Assembly (NCBI GenBank): GCA_036320915.1
Contig: JAXBDG010000004.1
Span: forward strand, 1,550,001-1,614,000
From: Linnemannia elongata
Taxonomy: Eukaryota; Mortierellomycota; Mortierellomycetes; Mortierellales; Mortierellaceae
Length of the DNA: 64,000 bases
Direction of reading: 5' to 3'
Shown: in pieces, positions 1-13,188 of the stretch
How the letters are laid out: each line of letters opens with the position of its first letter
Numbering within the stretch: the stretch's first letter is position 1
Translations under genes and position numbers: made by a program
Notes under the pieces: model-generated
What the model was told of the DNA's origin: nothing
The model's input: only the letters and a program-made list of their open reading frames with translations
Databases searched by the model: none

Positions 1-1801
1 GACTCTGACCCAAAATCACATCGCCATGTCCAAGGGAGGCAATCGCAGGCTTGAAGGCAGAGGTTCCGCAGATGGCACCCAGTTTTCCAATAGCAGCCGA
101 CCAGCCGTAAGCAGTTCCACGGATAGCGGTAGGATAGATCTCTGCAGAAGTCAATATGACCATATCACCAGGTCCGTACTCTCCAAGACCCAGGAAGACA
201 CCGTACAAGACCACAAACAGTGGGAAGATACCAGTGAGATCCCTATAAAAGATGCCCATCAAGATCCCGAGTACACCCTGGAGGAAGAATCCCAGAGTAA
301 TCGTCTTCTTGCGCCCGATCCGATCGGCCGAAAAGGCACCCGCAATACATCCAGGCAAGTAAAAAAAGTTGAGGAGACACATCCATTCGGCGGTCTGGAC
401 AAAGGTGCCGTTGGTTCCGATGGCGGTGTCGAGGATGGTGCCTGAGAAGATGCCGAAGGGATAGGCAATAAAGTCGTAGATGAACCATGATCCTGCGGTG
501 CCGAGGAGGTACTTCCAGTAACGGCGAATGATGAGGAGGTAGGGCACGTTTTTCTTCAGGTTGTTGCGCTGAAAAATCTCCGAGTTGGTCATCCTCAGAC
601 GGAAGTAAAGGACCGAAAGGGCTAAGAACACATCACACGATGAATGATTGGATGGAGTAGATAGTTACAACAGAGGGGGAGGTGATGGAGAGGAGAAGGA
701 GAAAGAAGGAGGTGAAAGGAGAGAGCATGAATGATTGACGAGATGAGACGAATGAAAGTTGAATGCACACGATATATAGACAGGAGGTTCAAAGGCAAGG
801 GACAAATAAGCACTCAAGTCAGTACTTTGGCGTATTGCTACCATCCCATTTCTCTTGTGCCCACAAAAAATATTGAGTCAAAGACTTACGAGGGAGGACA
901 CCGAATCCAAACGACACTCTCCAGATGACCTCGTTACTGCATCTTGCAGCAGCAAGGACCAAGGGGACAATGGCCGCTACAACAAACCCAAAATCGATCA
1001 TGGTGTTCGTAGCGAGGGAGACCAACATCCCACGGCGGCCCTGAATCACACTATCAGCCGACTCGGATGCATTGGTCGAAGAGCAGGGGTACTCTCCTCC
1101 GACACCAACCCCTAAGATCCCGCGATAAATCGTCAATGCCCAGAAGAGTCCCTCTGTCGATCCACCGGCACCGTATGCACCTGCACAGAGAGCAGCGCCG
1201 ATAATGACCAAGAATGTGGTCACCAACAATCCGACCTTGCGCCCCACTCTATCACAGAAGAACCCAAATCCAATCTACACATGGATGCAAGCGATAGCAC
1301 AAAAATGAAGGTGAAAAATCGGTTAACGACATGTTTGGTTGCATATACATATCAATTCTGATTGCAGTAATGTTCTTGTTGAACGTAAGAAAAAGGATAC
1401 CTGTCCAAGGACGATTCCGACAAAGAGAGCGTTTCCAAGACGAGTCGACATCTCAGAAGTATAAGCGTCGCCATATATCTTTGAAAAGCAGACGTTGATC
1501 AACGACAAGACACCAACCTGGTAACCATCCGACATCAACGCAAATCCTATTACACAAATGTAGGTGTTAACAACGTGCAAGGATGAAAAGGTGAAGGAAA
1601 GGTTCAATACAGCGCCTTAATGAACAGAAATGAAAAATGTAGTGATGTTGTTCGACCGGGAGTCAAGAATGCAGTCGTACCAGAAAAGATTATGGTGAAC
1701 AGAGGCGATAGTCTGATCCTCTCTCGCTCACGTTCAATTTCGTCCTCAGTGATCTGAACAACATTCGGGGACGGTGCCTCTTTGTACTTTGGGTGCGACA
1801 T
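1..1801 (-). CDS. GIT1: MFS glycerophosphodiester transporter (Git1-like), C-terminus cut off by window edge
   Basis: This is a plasma-membrane major facilitator transporter of the Git1/phosphate:H+ symporter group, which takes up glycerophosphoinositol or glycerophosphocholine. Exons on the minus strand are 1801-1681, 1546-1401, 1274-890 and 621-1, all with GT-AG introns that keep phase. Visible motifs are GFALMSDGYQVG in the first helix, DRVGRKVG in the first loop, GVGGEYPCSSTNASES in helix 4 and LATNTMIDFGFVVAA, which is characteristic of Git1-like rather than Pho84-like members. The second half has ADRIGRKKT and GLGEYGPGDMVILTSAEIYPTAIRGTAYG. The start MSHPKYKE was chosen over an in-frame ATG at 1843 because the longer leader looks like translated UTR. 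The C-terminal helices lie outside the window. Family assignment is firm; the exact substrate is inferred. Confidence 0.88.
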
Positions 1802-3570
1802 GCGTTTATGTTTTGTGGGTAGCGGTGGTGGGGTAAAGGCCAAAAGGTGAAAGTAATGCTGGCAGGGATTAGAACAAGGCTTGCGGAAAGGCAGCAGTGA
1901 GGGATGCGGCTATCGAAAAGAATTCGGGGAGAGTGAGGAAAAGGAAAAAAGAAAGAAGACCTTACAAGAAGTAAGAGAAAGGAGGGAGAAGGAGGTAAGT
2001 GGAGGAGGTGGCGGCAGCAAGGGATGACTAGGAGCAGTGACAGAACAAGAGAACGAAACCGCCCGCTATTTATGCACTTCTCGACTCCTTATCTCCTTCG
2101 CCTGAGGACTAAGGTTTTACCCAAGAGGTAGTTTTTCCTGTCTTCGTGTACACAGACGTCGAAGATAAACTAACTAATAGCACTCTATATGTAGGGAACT
2201 TGACGACAGGCATGCTTGTTGGCAAAAAGAATTGCAACAAAAAGGAAGTAAGACGTAAAAATGGTGAGCCGAAACGAATGGGTGAACGCTGTTGTGGTTT
2301 ATTTCATGTGTGAATGGCGCGCTGGGAACATAAACGTGGGGCTGGCTCCTCCCTTCTTCTATTTCAACGCCGAGCGGCGGTGGCGACACAAAGGTAACAG
2401 ACAGGAGTAGGGGACTCACGATGCTCTGTCCTGCATGTTCCCCCTTGACCCCGAGCTCTTGTCCAGGATTTAGTAAGTAGACCAATCACCCTTCAAAGGA
2501 ACTGGCCACATTCTCATGCCAACAACTTTTACTTGGCAATGGGTACAGGAAAAACCACAAAGCTTGATCGTTTTCATCCTTCTGATCCAACTTGGTTTAG
2601 CCATATCTTTGGTCCCTTTGCTCACCTCGAAAGAATCAAAAAGAGGGACTATGCCCCTAACGCTTATAAAAACATGATTGACGTGAAGACTGAGTATGAA
2701 AATAATCGTCCTAGACGTTCAAACGGCTTAACAGGAAACAAAAAACTCTAATAGGGCCGTCTTCCATTTAGGGGACACAAGAATTTTTTTTAGGCTGGTG
2801 CACAAGTTTCTTCACCTAATGTCCAATGGTTCACAGCACGTTACGTATCCAAAAGCACCATGTGGGCAAGAGCTTGGTCGCCGTTTGCACATTGATGTCC
2901 TTTTCTTGACACCATTGGCCGCTAAAGAATAACCTCATCTGTTACCTTGCTTCTGTCTCAGGCATTGACAGAATAAGAAAAGGCAGGTATGCACGCTTAC
3001 AGGGGCACGATGGTCCCTCGTCGTCCCAGAATGGCCACTTCAAGGTCACGGATGCACACAGAGATCGTATCTACTGGCCAAACTATCTCCCTCGCCTTCA
3101 ACTCGCATTCCATTGAAGAGGTGTGTGTCCTGTCATCTATTTTCCCTTTCTTTCTTCTCCATGCGACCATGGAAAAAGACTATCTGTCCTCTGCAGCTTG
3201 GAAGGATTTACCCGCCTGTTCTTAATTCTTCATGCAGGTACTCAGTAAACAGTATATCATCTAGTCTACCAAAGCGCGTCCATGGGTTGGAGTACTATGC
3301 ATGGTTTATTACCACAGTGGAATCATCTTTAAGAAGTAAACAAGACGACCAGCATCTACCCTTATTCTTGTAAATATATCTTGTAGTCGTAGGATCAATC
3401 GCTCTAGTACAGGGGTATGTGGTGTGGGTTAAGACCAAATAATAAAAAAAAACCTGAACGAGTGGAATGTTCAGGAGAGATGTGGATGGAAGGTAGGACG
3501 ATGGGTTATGGGGAGGGAGGGGAGAGGAAAGGTGAGGGGCGTCAATATGAAGGGGTATATGTAGGGTTAT
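1802..3570. other. Spacer between the Git1-like gene and the lipase gene
   Basis: The first 300 bp hold the promoter and purine-rich (pyrimidine-rich on the sense strand) leader of the Git1-like gene. The rest has no gene I can support. One short open frame at 2533-2751 (plus, 72 codons) has an ATG and a helicase-like looking GTGKT string. It has no recognisable domain and no coding neighbours, so I do not call it. Confidence 0.5.
2066..2074 (-). promoter_or_regulatory. TATA-like element of the Git1-like gene
   Basis: The minus strand reads CATAAATAG about 265 bp upstream of the chosen ATG, in a locally GC-rich context. It is the best TATA-like match in this promoter. The assignment is by pattern only. 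Confidence 0.35.
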
Positions 3571-4973
3571 TTAGAATCCCTTGACGATGGAGAGACAGTT
3601 GGCGGTCTTGGCGCTCACGGGGTCAAGCTGGTTCAGGATGAACTGGATGACGACGTTGGAGTTGACCATGGTAACTAGAAGAAATGGAACAAATGTTATT
3701 GGTTAGCGACGAGAAGAATGGTTGGCAAAGTGACGAGAAGAAAAAAAAGTGGTATTCAAACCACGATGAACAGATGAGAGACAGAGAGAGAGAGAGAAAG
3801 GGGGGGATGACTTACGATGCTCGTTGAGGGAGAGCACGCAGAGATCCTGGAGGAGGAGGTTGGTGATGCCGGCATCCTGCTGCCAGCAGGTCTCGTAGGG
3901 GGTGACAACCTCGTCGTACCTATGGAGAGTAAGGAAGGAAAGGGAATGTTGGTGGGGATGGTTCTTCCTGGTAATAGGCATCCAAAGGATCAGAGAGCGC
4001 AAACCAAAAATTTAGACTCTTACTTGGTGGCAATGTTGGAGTGGATGACACCAGGGGCAAAGTCACCACCAGCGTTCAACTTTTTGATAAAGTCAGATGT
4101 GTTGACTGGAAGAGGAGAAAAGGAGATTAAAGAGCAGGGGGGGGAGAAAAAGGAACGCGATCGGCGAGTTAACTATCTCCGATCAACATGTTTGCAAAAA
4201 TTGCATGAAACAAAAAGGCAACATCATCAAACTTACCCATTTGGTAGAAGGAAGGGGCAAATTTGTCAAAGAGTTCCTGGGAGGAATAAAAGATTCCAAA
4301 GGTCTTTGCAATAGTAACAATGTTGCTGAGAGTGGTACCATGGTTAATGGGCGAGACACCGACGTGGCGGTAGACCTTACCCTTACCATCGAGGTACTTG
4401 ATCCAGTAGCGGGCCAAGATGCCTCCCTGGGAGTGGCCGACGATATCGACCTGGCTGGACCCGGTCTTGTTCAAGACATTGTTGGCAAAGTTGGCCAACT
4501 CTTGAGCGGATGACTCGATCGAGTTCAGACCGCCAAAGCCGCCGGGGACGGCTGGGTTGACTCCATAGGTCAAGGCAAAGACGCAGTAGCCCCTCTTGAT
4601 CAGGACGGGTGCGACGTCGCTCCACGAGTTGAGGGTCAACAAGGTGGCATGGACCTTCAATTGGTACAGAGAAAAGCGAGAGGGGGTTAGAAGGTATTAT
4701 CAATAGAAAAGACAAAAAATCCAGCCGCTCTTAAGTATTTACGTGACCACCGGCGGCTTAATTGCATCCACGATGAATTACCAAAACGATGGGGCGCTGG
4801 CCCTTGGCAGGCTTGCAGGAGTAGTTGTTGAGACCCTGAATCTCACTGGCGCGCTTCTCGATGTTCTGGACAGCGGCAGGAGCGGCAGGCAGAGCAGAGG
4901 TAGGGACAGCAGAGAGGGCCAAAAGAACGACAGCGGAGGCAGCGCCCAAGACGGAGGTGAAGGAGAACTTCAT
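3571..4973 (-). CDS. Secreted triacylglycerol lipase / alpha-beta hydrolase
   Basis: This five-exon gene encodes a 299-residue secreted lipase. Exons are 4973-4782, 4654-4237, 4105-4024, 3919-3816 and 3674-3571, and every junction keeps phase. Residues 1 to about 28 form a signal peptide, and a KR dibasic site near residue 40 suggests a short propeptide. The hydrolase core starts at RPIVLVHATLLT. The nucleophile elbow GHSQGG lies near residue 134, the acid is in the YDEVVTPY segment, and the histidine is in NEHLTMV close to the C-terminus, so the Ser-Asp-His triad is complete. The layout resembles class 2 lipases common in actinomycetes. An Ala replaces the usual Gly after VLVH in the oxyanion strand. 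It probably hydrolyses extracellular acyl esters and lies beside a transporter for deacylated phospholipid products. Confidence 0.9.
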
Positions 4974-7900
4974 TGTTGGAATAACGGTGAGGGTTAAAGG
5001 TGGTTGTTGTGGAGAAGAGTGTGGAGAGTGGATGGGGCCAGGAGGAAGGAGAATCCGTAAAGGAAGTGGTGGGTTGCTTGAGAAAGGTTGTGGAGGAGAT
5101 CGTTATCCGAGAGAAGATGTCGAGAAAAAAGTGGGGGACTGGTGGTCTATTTGTACTCTTTTTCCTCTTTGTCCATTCGACTCTTCATTGCTGTTTATGA
5201 TCGCTAGTGGTTAAACAAAGATCCAGTCATTCTTTCGTCGCTCCGTCGTGAGCGGGATGAGGGGTGTCGCATGTAAGGACCTACAAAGAAAAGAAAGCCA
5301 GAAAACAATAATGTGTGACCTCTCCACATGGGATCCAATAAATCAAAGGAATTGGTGGCTAATTACAATGGGGTAAACCAAAACCATGCCTCCGAGAGGA
5401 GAGGGGTAAGCGAACAAAGCAGAAAAAAAAAAAAAAAAAAAAAAAAAGAGTCGAGCGCCCATCCCTTAATCGATGAGCCTAATTGGGCAAGAATCCGCCA
5501 GCGCGAGTATTGAAGGACCAAAACATTAGGGCCAGGAACAAAAACAAAGAGAACAGATATAAAACAAATACAAACAAATACAAACACCTACGGTTGAGAA
5601 TGAGGAGAGTCAGGAGTCGACTGACAAAGTAGCTTTTTAGTTTCCAGTCAGTTCAGTCTCGCTGCGGACCAGATAATATCATCGGTCATATTAGGTTCAT
5701 ATCATACAAACCAACTTGTTTGGTTACTGCATTTTTGTTTTGGGTTTATAATCCAAAGGGTCGCCGTATGTGAGGAGGTCTGTATAGGTTGGTGATATGA
5801 TAATTTTATTAGTAAACACTTTTTTGTTTTACATGGCGGTGCTATGAACGTTCTCGAAAACGACGAGATAGCAAATTGAGTTTTTCTTTCGATGCAGAGC
5901 ACTGGAGAAGTGGCAAATCAGAGTGCGTCTGTTAGTTTAACCCACGGAGCAACAACAAAGTAAACACTGACACAGTTTGCGAAAACTCACAAAAATGGGT
6001 ATATTGTTTTACTGGAGAAGGTAGGACGCGTGGTGGAGAGGCGACGACGGAGTTGAGAAATGTCCTCCACGACCTCCACTCCACTTTCTTTTCCTCCCTC
6101 TTCTTCAAAATGCATCACCCACATGCAGAATAGGTCGAACGGTCTGAACAGAGATTAGGGTAGGACAAAGTCCAAACAACATCCGTGGCAAGGGGGTATA
6201 GAGGAAGGGCAAAGGGAGAGTGATGAACTGAGAAAGAGATTACTCAATCAAAAGAAATGCCCGCACTTGATGTGTGAAAAAACAATTAACAACAAGATGT
6301 CGCTGACTAGCAGTAGAATGGGAGGGAAAAGCAAAGTAAAAAAGAAGACAATAGCTGGTCATTCATTGTTTGTTTGATTTGTTTTCGTACGAATGATGAC
6401 CTGCTTTGTTGAGATGCGTCTGCAAAGCCATGCAGCTGAATAAGCCCGAATTGCACTGACGCGTTAGAGGCCTATCAACTCGGAGTCCGAGGCTCTCAAA
6501 TGTATCAAAAATTTCGCGCCCGACCACATTTGTTGACACTTTTGCCCTTTTTTTGCTCACAAACCTCCCTTTCCCTCACTCACTCTCATCCTCTCTCCCT
6601 CTATCCCCCTGCTCTGCGTATGCAAGGCAAAATGGTGTGTTATGCGTCTAGGCGATGTGCTGTGATGAAAGGGCCTTATCTTTTCGAAAGTACATGAGGC
6701 AAGAAAGAAAAAAAGAAAGGGCTACTTGACCAAAAACTTGGATTAGAGCCTAACCGAATCACCAGATTAACGCCTCTTTCTTTTCCTCTCTATTTCTTCT
6801 CTCTCCACGTTCACTTTTGGCATCGTCTGACCTGTGCGGACAATAAATTCTCGAGTGGAGAAAGCGGTGATTGTGAAGGGCCATGTGCTACCCCAACCTT
6901 CAGCTCCAACCCCAACCCACAATTTGAACCTGAGTAAGAGTGGGCAACAAAAAAAAAGCTCAATAAAAAAAGCGATTTACTTTCCCTCGGTTTGTATTCG
7001 CAATATGAGATAACAAGATGGGTCGAAGGCGCGACTTAATCACGCTAGAATCCGTTAATTGAACTTCTCATTTCGGCCTTTCCATAGTGTACTAGTACCC
7101 AAGCTACGCTATGTTTCCTCTTCTGCATTTTTCAAGATGTTCAAATTGTTCTTCATTTGGTACTCATGGCATGTTTTCGTTGATACAGAGTTGCCACTAT
7201 CAAATTGGCAGCATTTTTCATGGTTCATGTGTCTTGGGGAATGTAGGTGTAGAAGGTTTGCGCCTTCCATATCTTCCATGCCTTCCATATCACGGCATTA
7301 AGAAAGCGACCTATTAAAAAAAAGAAGCGCGGCGATGATCCAAATGACAAATGCAAACAACAAACAATGAACGAAATCTAAGCGACAGAACGTTGAATAG
7401 CAAAATGCATTATCTTCTAGAGGTTTTTTTTTCCACAATATCAGAATCGCTCTCGATTGTCTTGTTGTCTACTTTTCTCTCAAATCCATGGTGAACCCCC
7501 TAGGCAGGACGACGTCAAACTGCTGTGTCACCTTCGAAAAAGGAAAGGATACATGAGCATGAGGATGAGCAAAAACGAGAGGGTGGGGGGAGGGAAGTAT
7601 TCTTTTTCAGGTACATGTTTGTTGATTTTTTTTTTCTTGCTCCACAAAAAATGCTCATGGATCAGCCCAGCGGGTAATCAATTTTTTTGCCCCCTGAAAA
7701 TATTTGGGCAAGTCAAGCGCACAATAGGCATAGGCAGGCAAGTTGAAGTTACTGAAGAGTGTGAAAGAGAAAGAAAGGACCCGATCCAGGCAAGGAAAAA
7801 ATATAGCCCTCCACATGCGTGCGCGCGAACATCCACAGGCATCAGTGCAGCGTGGGTCCGAGGGTTACAAGGGGGAGAGAAGGGAAGAATGGAGGTGTTT

Positions 7901-10163
7901 TTTTAGACCCGGAGTTGAGGTCAATTAACAGAGTTGGCAAAACAAACATCTCGTGAACATGGAACGAAAGAGTAGGAGTCGAGGATGGAAGGAGAATACG
8001 AAAGAGAAGACCAAGAATCGACAATTTGTCCTTGATCCCATTGAACGACAAAACAACAATAACCAAAGTAAAGTGGAGCGAAAGAAGAGCGGAGGAATAT
8101 TTAAGTGGCCTGGGCTGAACCTTTTAGTCAAAGCAAATACGCGGCGGAGATCTTCATTGGGAGATACAACAAAAATCAATAGGACAGGGTCTCATGTGAA
8201 TAATCTTATCCCCCCATCCCTCATCTCCGTTCCCCTGACCTCCTGACTCCGGTTACTCTTTACTGGCAACAGAGTACGTCAATCTGCTCCTCGTCTCTCA
8301 ACTCAATTGCTGCTTTTCACTTCCACTTCTCCTGGAAAAGAGCGTAGGTGTTCACTTTGATGTTTGCTTCAGCACTATCCTACCGCTCATAATTTCGATG
8401 GAGGGCTCAAGTAAGGTTTACCATCGGGCCGACCATTTATGATAAATAATAATTTCCTCCGCATTTCATGATTATGGCGGAGGGTGCCATGTTTTAGGAC
8501 AACCCCAGGTCACCTCACTCCAGTAGCTGGGAATGCTTTGCAAATGACGTGTACACTGTTTGTATTGATCGACTACGCCTTTAGTAGGATAACCACGCGT
8601 CTTTTGAGTCGATCGCATTATTAGTTTGTTAACCTTCGTGTATCCTAGGAGCAGGGGTGCGAGATGAGTCTGGGACGAGGTTATAAGCGAGGTTGTAAGA
8701 TCCAAATTGATACCCAAGAAATGTTCGATGTCATGGCAAATAAGAATAAGGGTATGTCCACGAGAAAGGACTTGCTGTGGCCAGCAGGAGCAACTCATCG
8801 GAACCTGAATGCGTACAGCCCATAGATTATTTCATTACCACCATATCAAAATCATCAATTAGAGCTCACTTCACTACATACAACATCGGTGCAAATAGGG
8901 TGCTCGACAAACTAAGACTAGAGGCATATCAGGAAGAGGCGGACAGGTCTGACTATATCCAGCGTCAAGCGCTCTTAGACAGGCTTTTAGGAATTGATGT
9001 TGACTCTAATAGCTCGACTCGTGTACCAGGCAATTCCTCAGCAAGTTGGATCATTATAAATAGTCTTGTTATTGATTCGAAGGCTACGTTGATGTCGCCT
9101 GAAAGCCAGCCAGTCTGCCAACTCAGTCTTGGTACGGCACAAGTACCTTGGAATCCATGACCCCACATTTTTCCTTTTTTGGACTAGTGCAGCCTACTCT
9201 TTTTCACTTTGAATGCGAAGTGTGCCAAAGGTTAGCATGTTGACCATGTTACTTTTTCATTCTGCGCTGCTCCCTTATATCGACTACACTTATACACTTG
9301 AGAATCGTCTTAGAACATCACTGCCTTTCATCGGCTCCGCACAGACAGCAAAACAGAATACCAATCGCCAGTCAGATCCTGATCGATAAAAAAATACAAT
9401 CCATCCTTTCTTACCACTCACGGTTCTAGTGTCCTGGATATAAGTCCCTTGTCAGGCCAAGATACGATGCAAAGGATCAATGTGTCTTTTGGTGGCCATT
9501 CCTTCTCTGCTACTCTCAACAATCGGGCTTGGATTACAGCGCTATTTTTATTGGAGGCAAGGGAAGGAAAAAAAGGGTCGACGGGAAAGGAATTGGGCTG
9601 GCAGGCAGAATCGATGACCAGCCTTCGCATTTGATTTCTTTTTGGCCCTCCCTCCCCCTGGATGTTAGTAAGGTGAGAGGTAGGGATAATGATGAGGTTG
9701 ATGCCTGCGATATGCGATAACAGACAGAGTGCCTGTGTGTTGGGTGGAGCTTCGCCGACCAAACGATGGTAGCACGTGGCAGTGAAAAAAGTGAGCGAAG
9801 TGGTATGTCTTGCCTTAAGGGCCAAGTCCTTTTCAAGCCGTACTTTTATTGCCTTGACCCCAGACGACTTCTAGACAAGCACAGGGAGAGAGAAAGATAA
9901 CGAGACAGAAACACAGGCGATGCAACTTCCATTCTTGTGATCACACTTCTTCACTCCTTTTGTTTCTGTTGACCTCATTCTTTAATCATTCCTCACCCAA
10001 TCGACACCGCCACTCTCCCAGTCTTCCACTTTCTCACTTTCTCACTTTCTGATCACTTTTCTCTCTTTCTTTGTTTCACCATCACCTTTTATTTGCACAC
10101 CTATACATATTTTCAGTTCACTACTCTCCTTCCTCCCACTCTCTCGCCCTCTCTCACATACAA
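4974..10163. other. Gene-poor 5.2-kb region
   Basis: This is the longest stretch without a supported gene. It holds the promoter of the lipase at its left end, a 25-A tract at 5423-5447, many A/T-rich stretches, and the pyrimidine-rich leader of the transporter at 9950-10163. Between 8649 and 9160 two plus-strand open frames lie end to end in different phases. The second is about 137 codons without a good ATG. They could be exons or remains of a decayed gene. No known domain is visible in either, so neither is called. Confidence 0.5.
5423..5447 (+). repeat. Homopolymer A tract (25)
   Basis: There is an uninterrupted run of 25 A on the plus strand between genes. No target-site duplication or retroelement sequence is visible next to it. 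Confidence 0.9.
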
Positions 10164-13100
10164 ATGTCACGACGGTCATCTTACCAGGCGAACCGTGAAA
10201 GTCTCGAAAACTACAACGAGGATGCTGCCTTCCTGACTAATGCCGCACCCCAAGCAGGACACTCTCATCGCTCAAAACAGCCAAAGAACAGCAATACCAA
10301 CCGCCACCACGATGACGACGAATATGAATACGACCACGGTCATCTGCGGGAACAGCACTCATCACAACAAGCGACTATCACTACAACCACTAGGTCAGGT
10401 CGGCTGGTTTCTGGCCAACGAGGTGGCACCACTACCAAAACCACTAATACCACTACCACTACAACAAAAACTTCGTCAATTGCCTCTCCTGTGGATGAAA
10501 TATCCGTCTTAACCTCTGCAGCAATGGACTCTCTGAGTCTGCCATCAACACATCCAGAGGCACTCTCCCCCTCGTCGCCAGTTCCAGCAGAACTCGCTCA
10601 GCAACTGCAGCAACAACAAGAGCCAACATATTCAAAATGGAGCACGATTATCCACCAGCTATCCTTCCTAGGAACCGGCATCTTTTCAACAATTGCCGTC
10701 CAATGGCTCTATTACCAAGGAGCAGCCTGTAAGTTGAATCCACCCACCCACTTTTTCATTCAACTTGTTCATGGATAATTGCTCACTTTCTTTTATTGTC
10801 GGTTTTTTATATTGCCATTACCATCGTGGACCCTGCTTAGTGCGAAACTCGACCCTAGTTAACCAGGTTTTCTCTCCTATCTTCCTTTTCTATATCTCTC
10901 CTTCTCGAACCTTTATTCATGCAAACTATAGCAGGATCAACAATGCTGACGGTGTTCTTCAACTACATTGGAATGATGACTGTAGGATTAGTCTATGCTG
11001 TCCAGTCCTGGTACGCTGACCGGAAACAACGTCGACTGGCAGCAACGGCAGGAGGCGGACGCACCCATGTCGAATATGATGTCTTGATGACCGAGGTCAA
11101 CGAGATGACTGAAACCAGACACAACGTAAGCTTAAAAGGAAAAAAACAGAGAGAGAAAGCAGGAAAGGGTCACTACCTGGCGCACATGAAGGAACTTGTC
11201 AGCAAGAGAGAAAAAAGGAGAATGAACTGTAAACTTACCGAATCTGGACCATAGAGCAAGGACAACAAAATCAGGACGCTCGGAAGCATTTGACAGGAAA
11301 CAATCCACTTCATCTTTCCTTTGCCCTCCTTCCGCGTCCATCAGCATATGTTCCTTCCCACTCTACCGCCACCTTCCCTTCGGCACTTTACTCCCTTTAC
11401 TCCCTTTACTCCGTGCGTGCATGTTCATTCTTTTTCGTGGTTCGATTGCTCACGATTGATCTAATCTCCTATCATCACATTTTTTTTGTTTATGTGGCAA
11501 CAGCGTGGCAATCAAGGCAATCTTCAAGGAACTATCGAAAACAAATTGGGCCGCACGAGGAAATCACTGGAGACAGAGACTCATGTGCTTGGACCTATCG
11601 ACGACTCGGACGAGGAGGACTTCGACGAGGAGGATGGACTGGATGAAGAAAAGCACGCACTGCGGAAGGATCGATCATCAGGTTCTGATGAGGTCTTGAC
11701 TATGGACACCACAACCGCCAACAACAAGACCGCTGAACAGGACGCAAAGTCGTCAGCAAGACGGCTGCACTGGCCTGTTATCCAGGTTGCGGTCATGGAT
11801 GTGATTGCCAATGCCATGGTCACCGTTGGATTCTTCTACGTCGGCAGCGGGGTAAGTCTTTCTTCCATGTACCCATTTTTCTTCTCCGCTTTATTGCTTG
11901 AGCACAAACAAATATGGACAGAAAACCTGTTCAGTTTGAGTTTAGATTTGCAAATCTGCAATGTTTGTATGTTCCTGTTTTTGTTGTTGGGACTGGACTG
12001 ACCCAAAAGAATATTCTTTTGTTCTTTTTCCTCTTCTATTGAACTAGATGTACCAAGTCATTTACAGTTCAATTGTGATTTGGTGTGCCATCCTTACCCG
12101 CATTTTCCTTTCTCGCAAGCTCAACAGTATCCAGTGGGTGGCCATTGTCGGTGTCACCATCGGTTTGGCGATCAGCGCCGTCGGCACTGTTCAGGATGCC
12201 TCGCCCGACGGGCCAGTCCAGAGTTGTACGTTTTCTTTGCATTGTTTTTTGAGTGCGCTGGCCTTGTTTTTGAGATGCTGTCATCAATTGTGATCCTATT
12301 TCTTTCTCTGTGTACGAGAGGGCTTTGCGTTCCTAGGGTTGTTCCTGGCATTATGCATGGACCAAGGAAGATTCCAGACTAACGGAGTTTGGTCGACCCG
12401 TCAGACATTGCGTTGTGGGCAAATGGCCAACTATGACATGAGAAAAAAAAAAGGCGTGGGATGTTTATGCAAAATAAACCCCGCCTGCTCGTCCTACTCA
12501 CGAACTGACCAACTAATATTCCGCCACGATTTCGTTCGTTTTTCTCTCACCTCTAGGGGTAGAAAAGTCTTTTGGCGCATTGGTGACATTGGGCGCAACA
12601 TTTTTGTACGCGTGCGTCTACGTCCTGTCAGACAAGGTCCTCTCAACCACAAAACCCACCCCTATTCCGGAAAAGGTCTGCTCGATGGTCGGTGGCTACG
12701 CCTCCCTCCTGACATTCCTTTACCTCTGCGTACACACGTTCCCGAACTGGAAGGCGGAAGTCATGGATGTGGTCGCCGACAGAGAGGGGAGCACGATTGG
12801 GATCCTGTTGGTCTACCCGCTCTTGACCATCTCCTCGATGCTTCACTCGCTCAACTATTACGTCCTGCTGTCGCGGATCAACAATATCGCTGTTGGTATT
12901 ATGCAGTCTCTGAGGGCTGTGCTCGTGTTTGTGATGAGCCATTATTTGTTCTGTGGGGTCTCGAGTACTCAGTGCTTTAACCAATGGAAGTTCCTCTCTG
13001 CGATTGTCGTTATTGGTTGTGTTACTCTGTTTTCTTTCAACAGCAACCCTTCTAGTCCTCATGCCAAGGCGAACGGAGCGCAAGCTTCCCCGGCTGTTGC

Positions 13101-13188
13101 AGCTGTTAAGGCTTCGGCTTCCAGCTCGAGAACTTCATCGCCGATACCCCGTCATCGAAGAGGCCAGACGTCATTCGAGTCACCCTAA
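10164..13188 (+). CDS. DMT-superfamily (SLC35/EamA-like) membrane transporter
   Basis: This five-exon gene (10164-10728, 10932-11125, 11504-11851, 12048-12225, 12557-13188) encodes 638 residues. The first ~165 residues are hydrophilic and rich in His, Thr, Ser and Gln. A first membrane segment follows (FLGTGIFSTIAVQWLYYQGAA), then a second (GSTMLTVFFNYIGMMTVGLVYAV). An acidic cytosolic loop (DDSDEEDFDEEDGLDEE) comes next. After it are segments matching the drug/metabolite transporter fold, such as VIWCAILTRIFLSRKL, IQWVAIVGVTIGLAISAVG, GATFLYACVYVLSDKVL, and GIMQSLRAVLVFVMSHYLF near the end. Such proteins usually carry nucleotide sugars or small metabolites across Golgi, ER or vacuolar membranes. 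The substrate is unknown. An in-frame ATG at 10071 exists but its extension looks like translated CT-rich UTR. Confidence 0.82.

Noticed and set aside
7457..7906. 149-codon plus-strand frame in the 5-kb gap
   Set aside because: No domain, mixed codon use, and it overlaps another frame and a T run; it reads like random sequence.
8472..8798. 108-codon minus-strand frame overlapping plus-strand frames
   Set aside because: Frames on both strands are open here and none shows a domain, so I could not decide which, if any, is coding.
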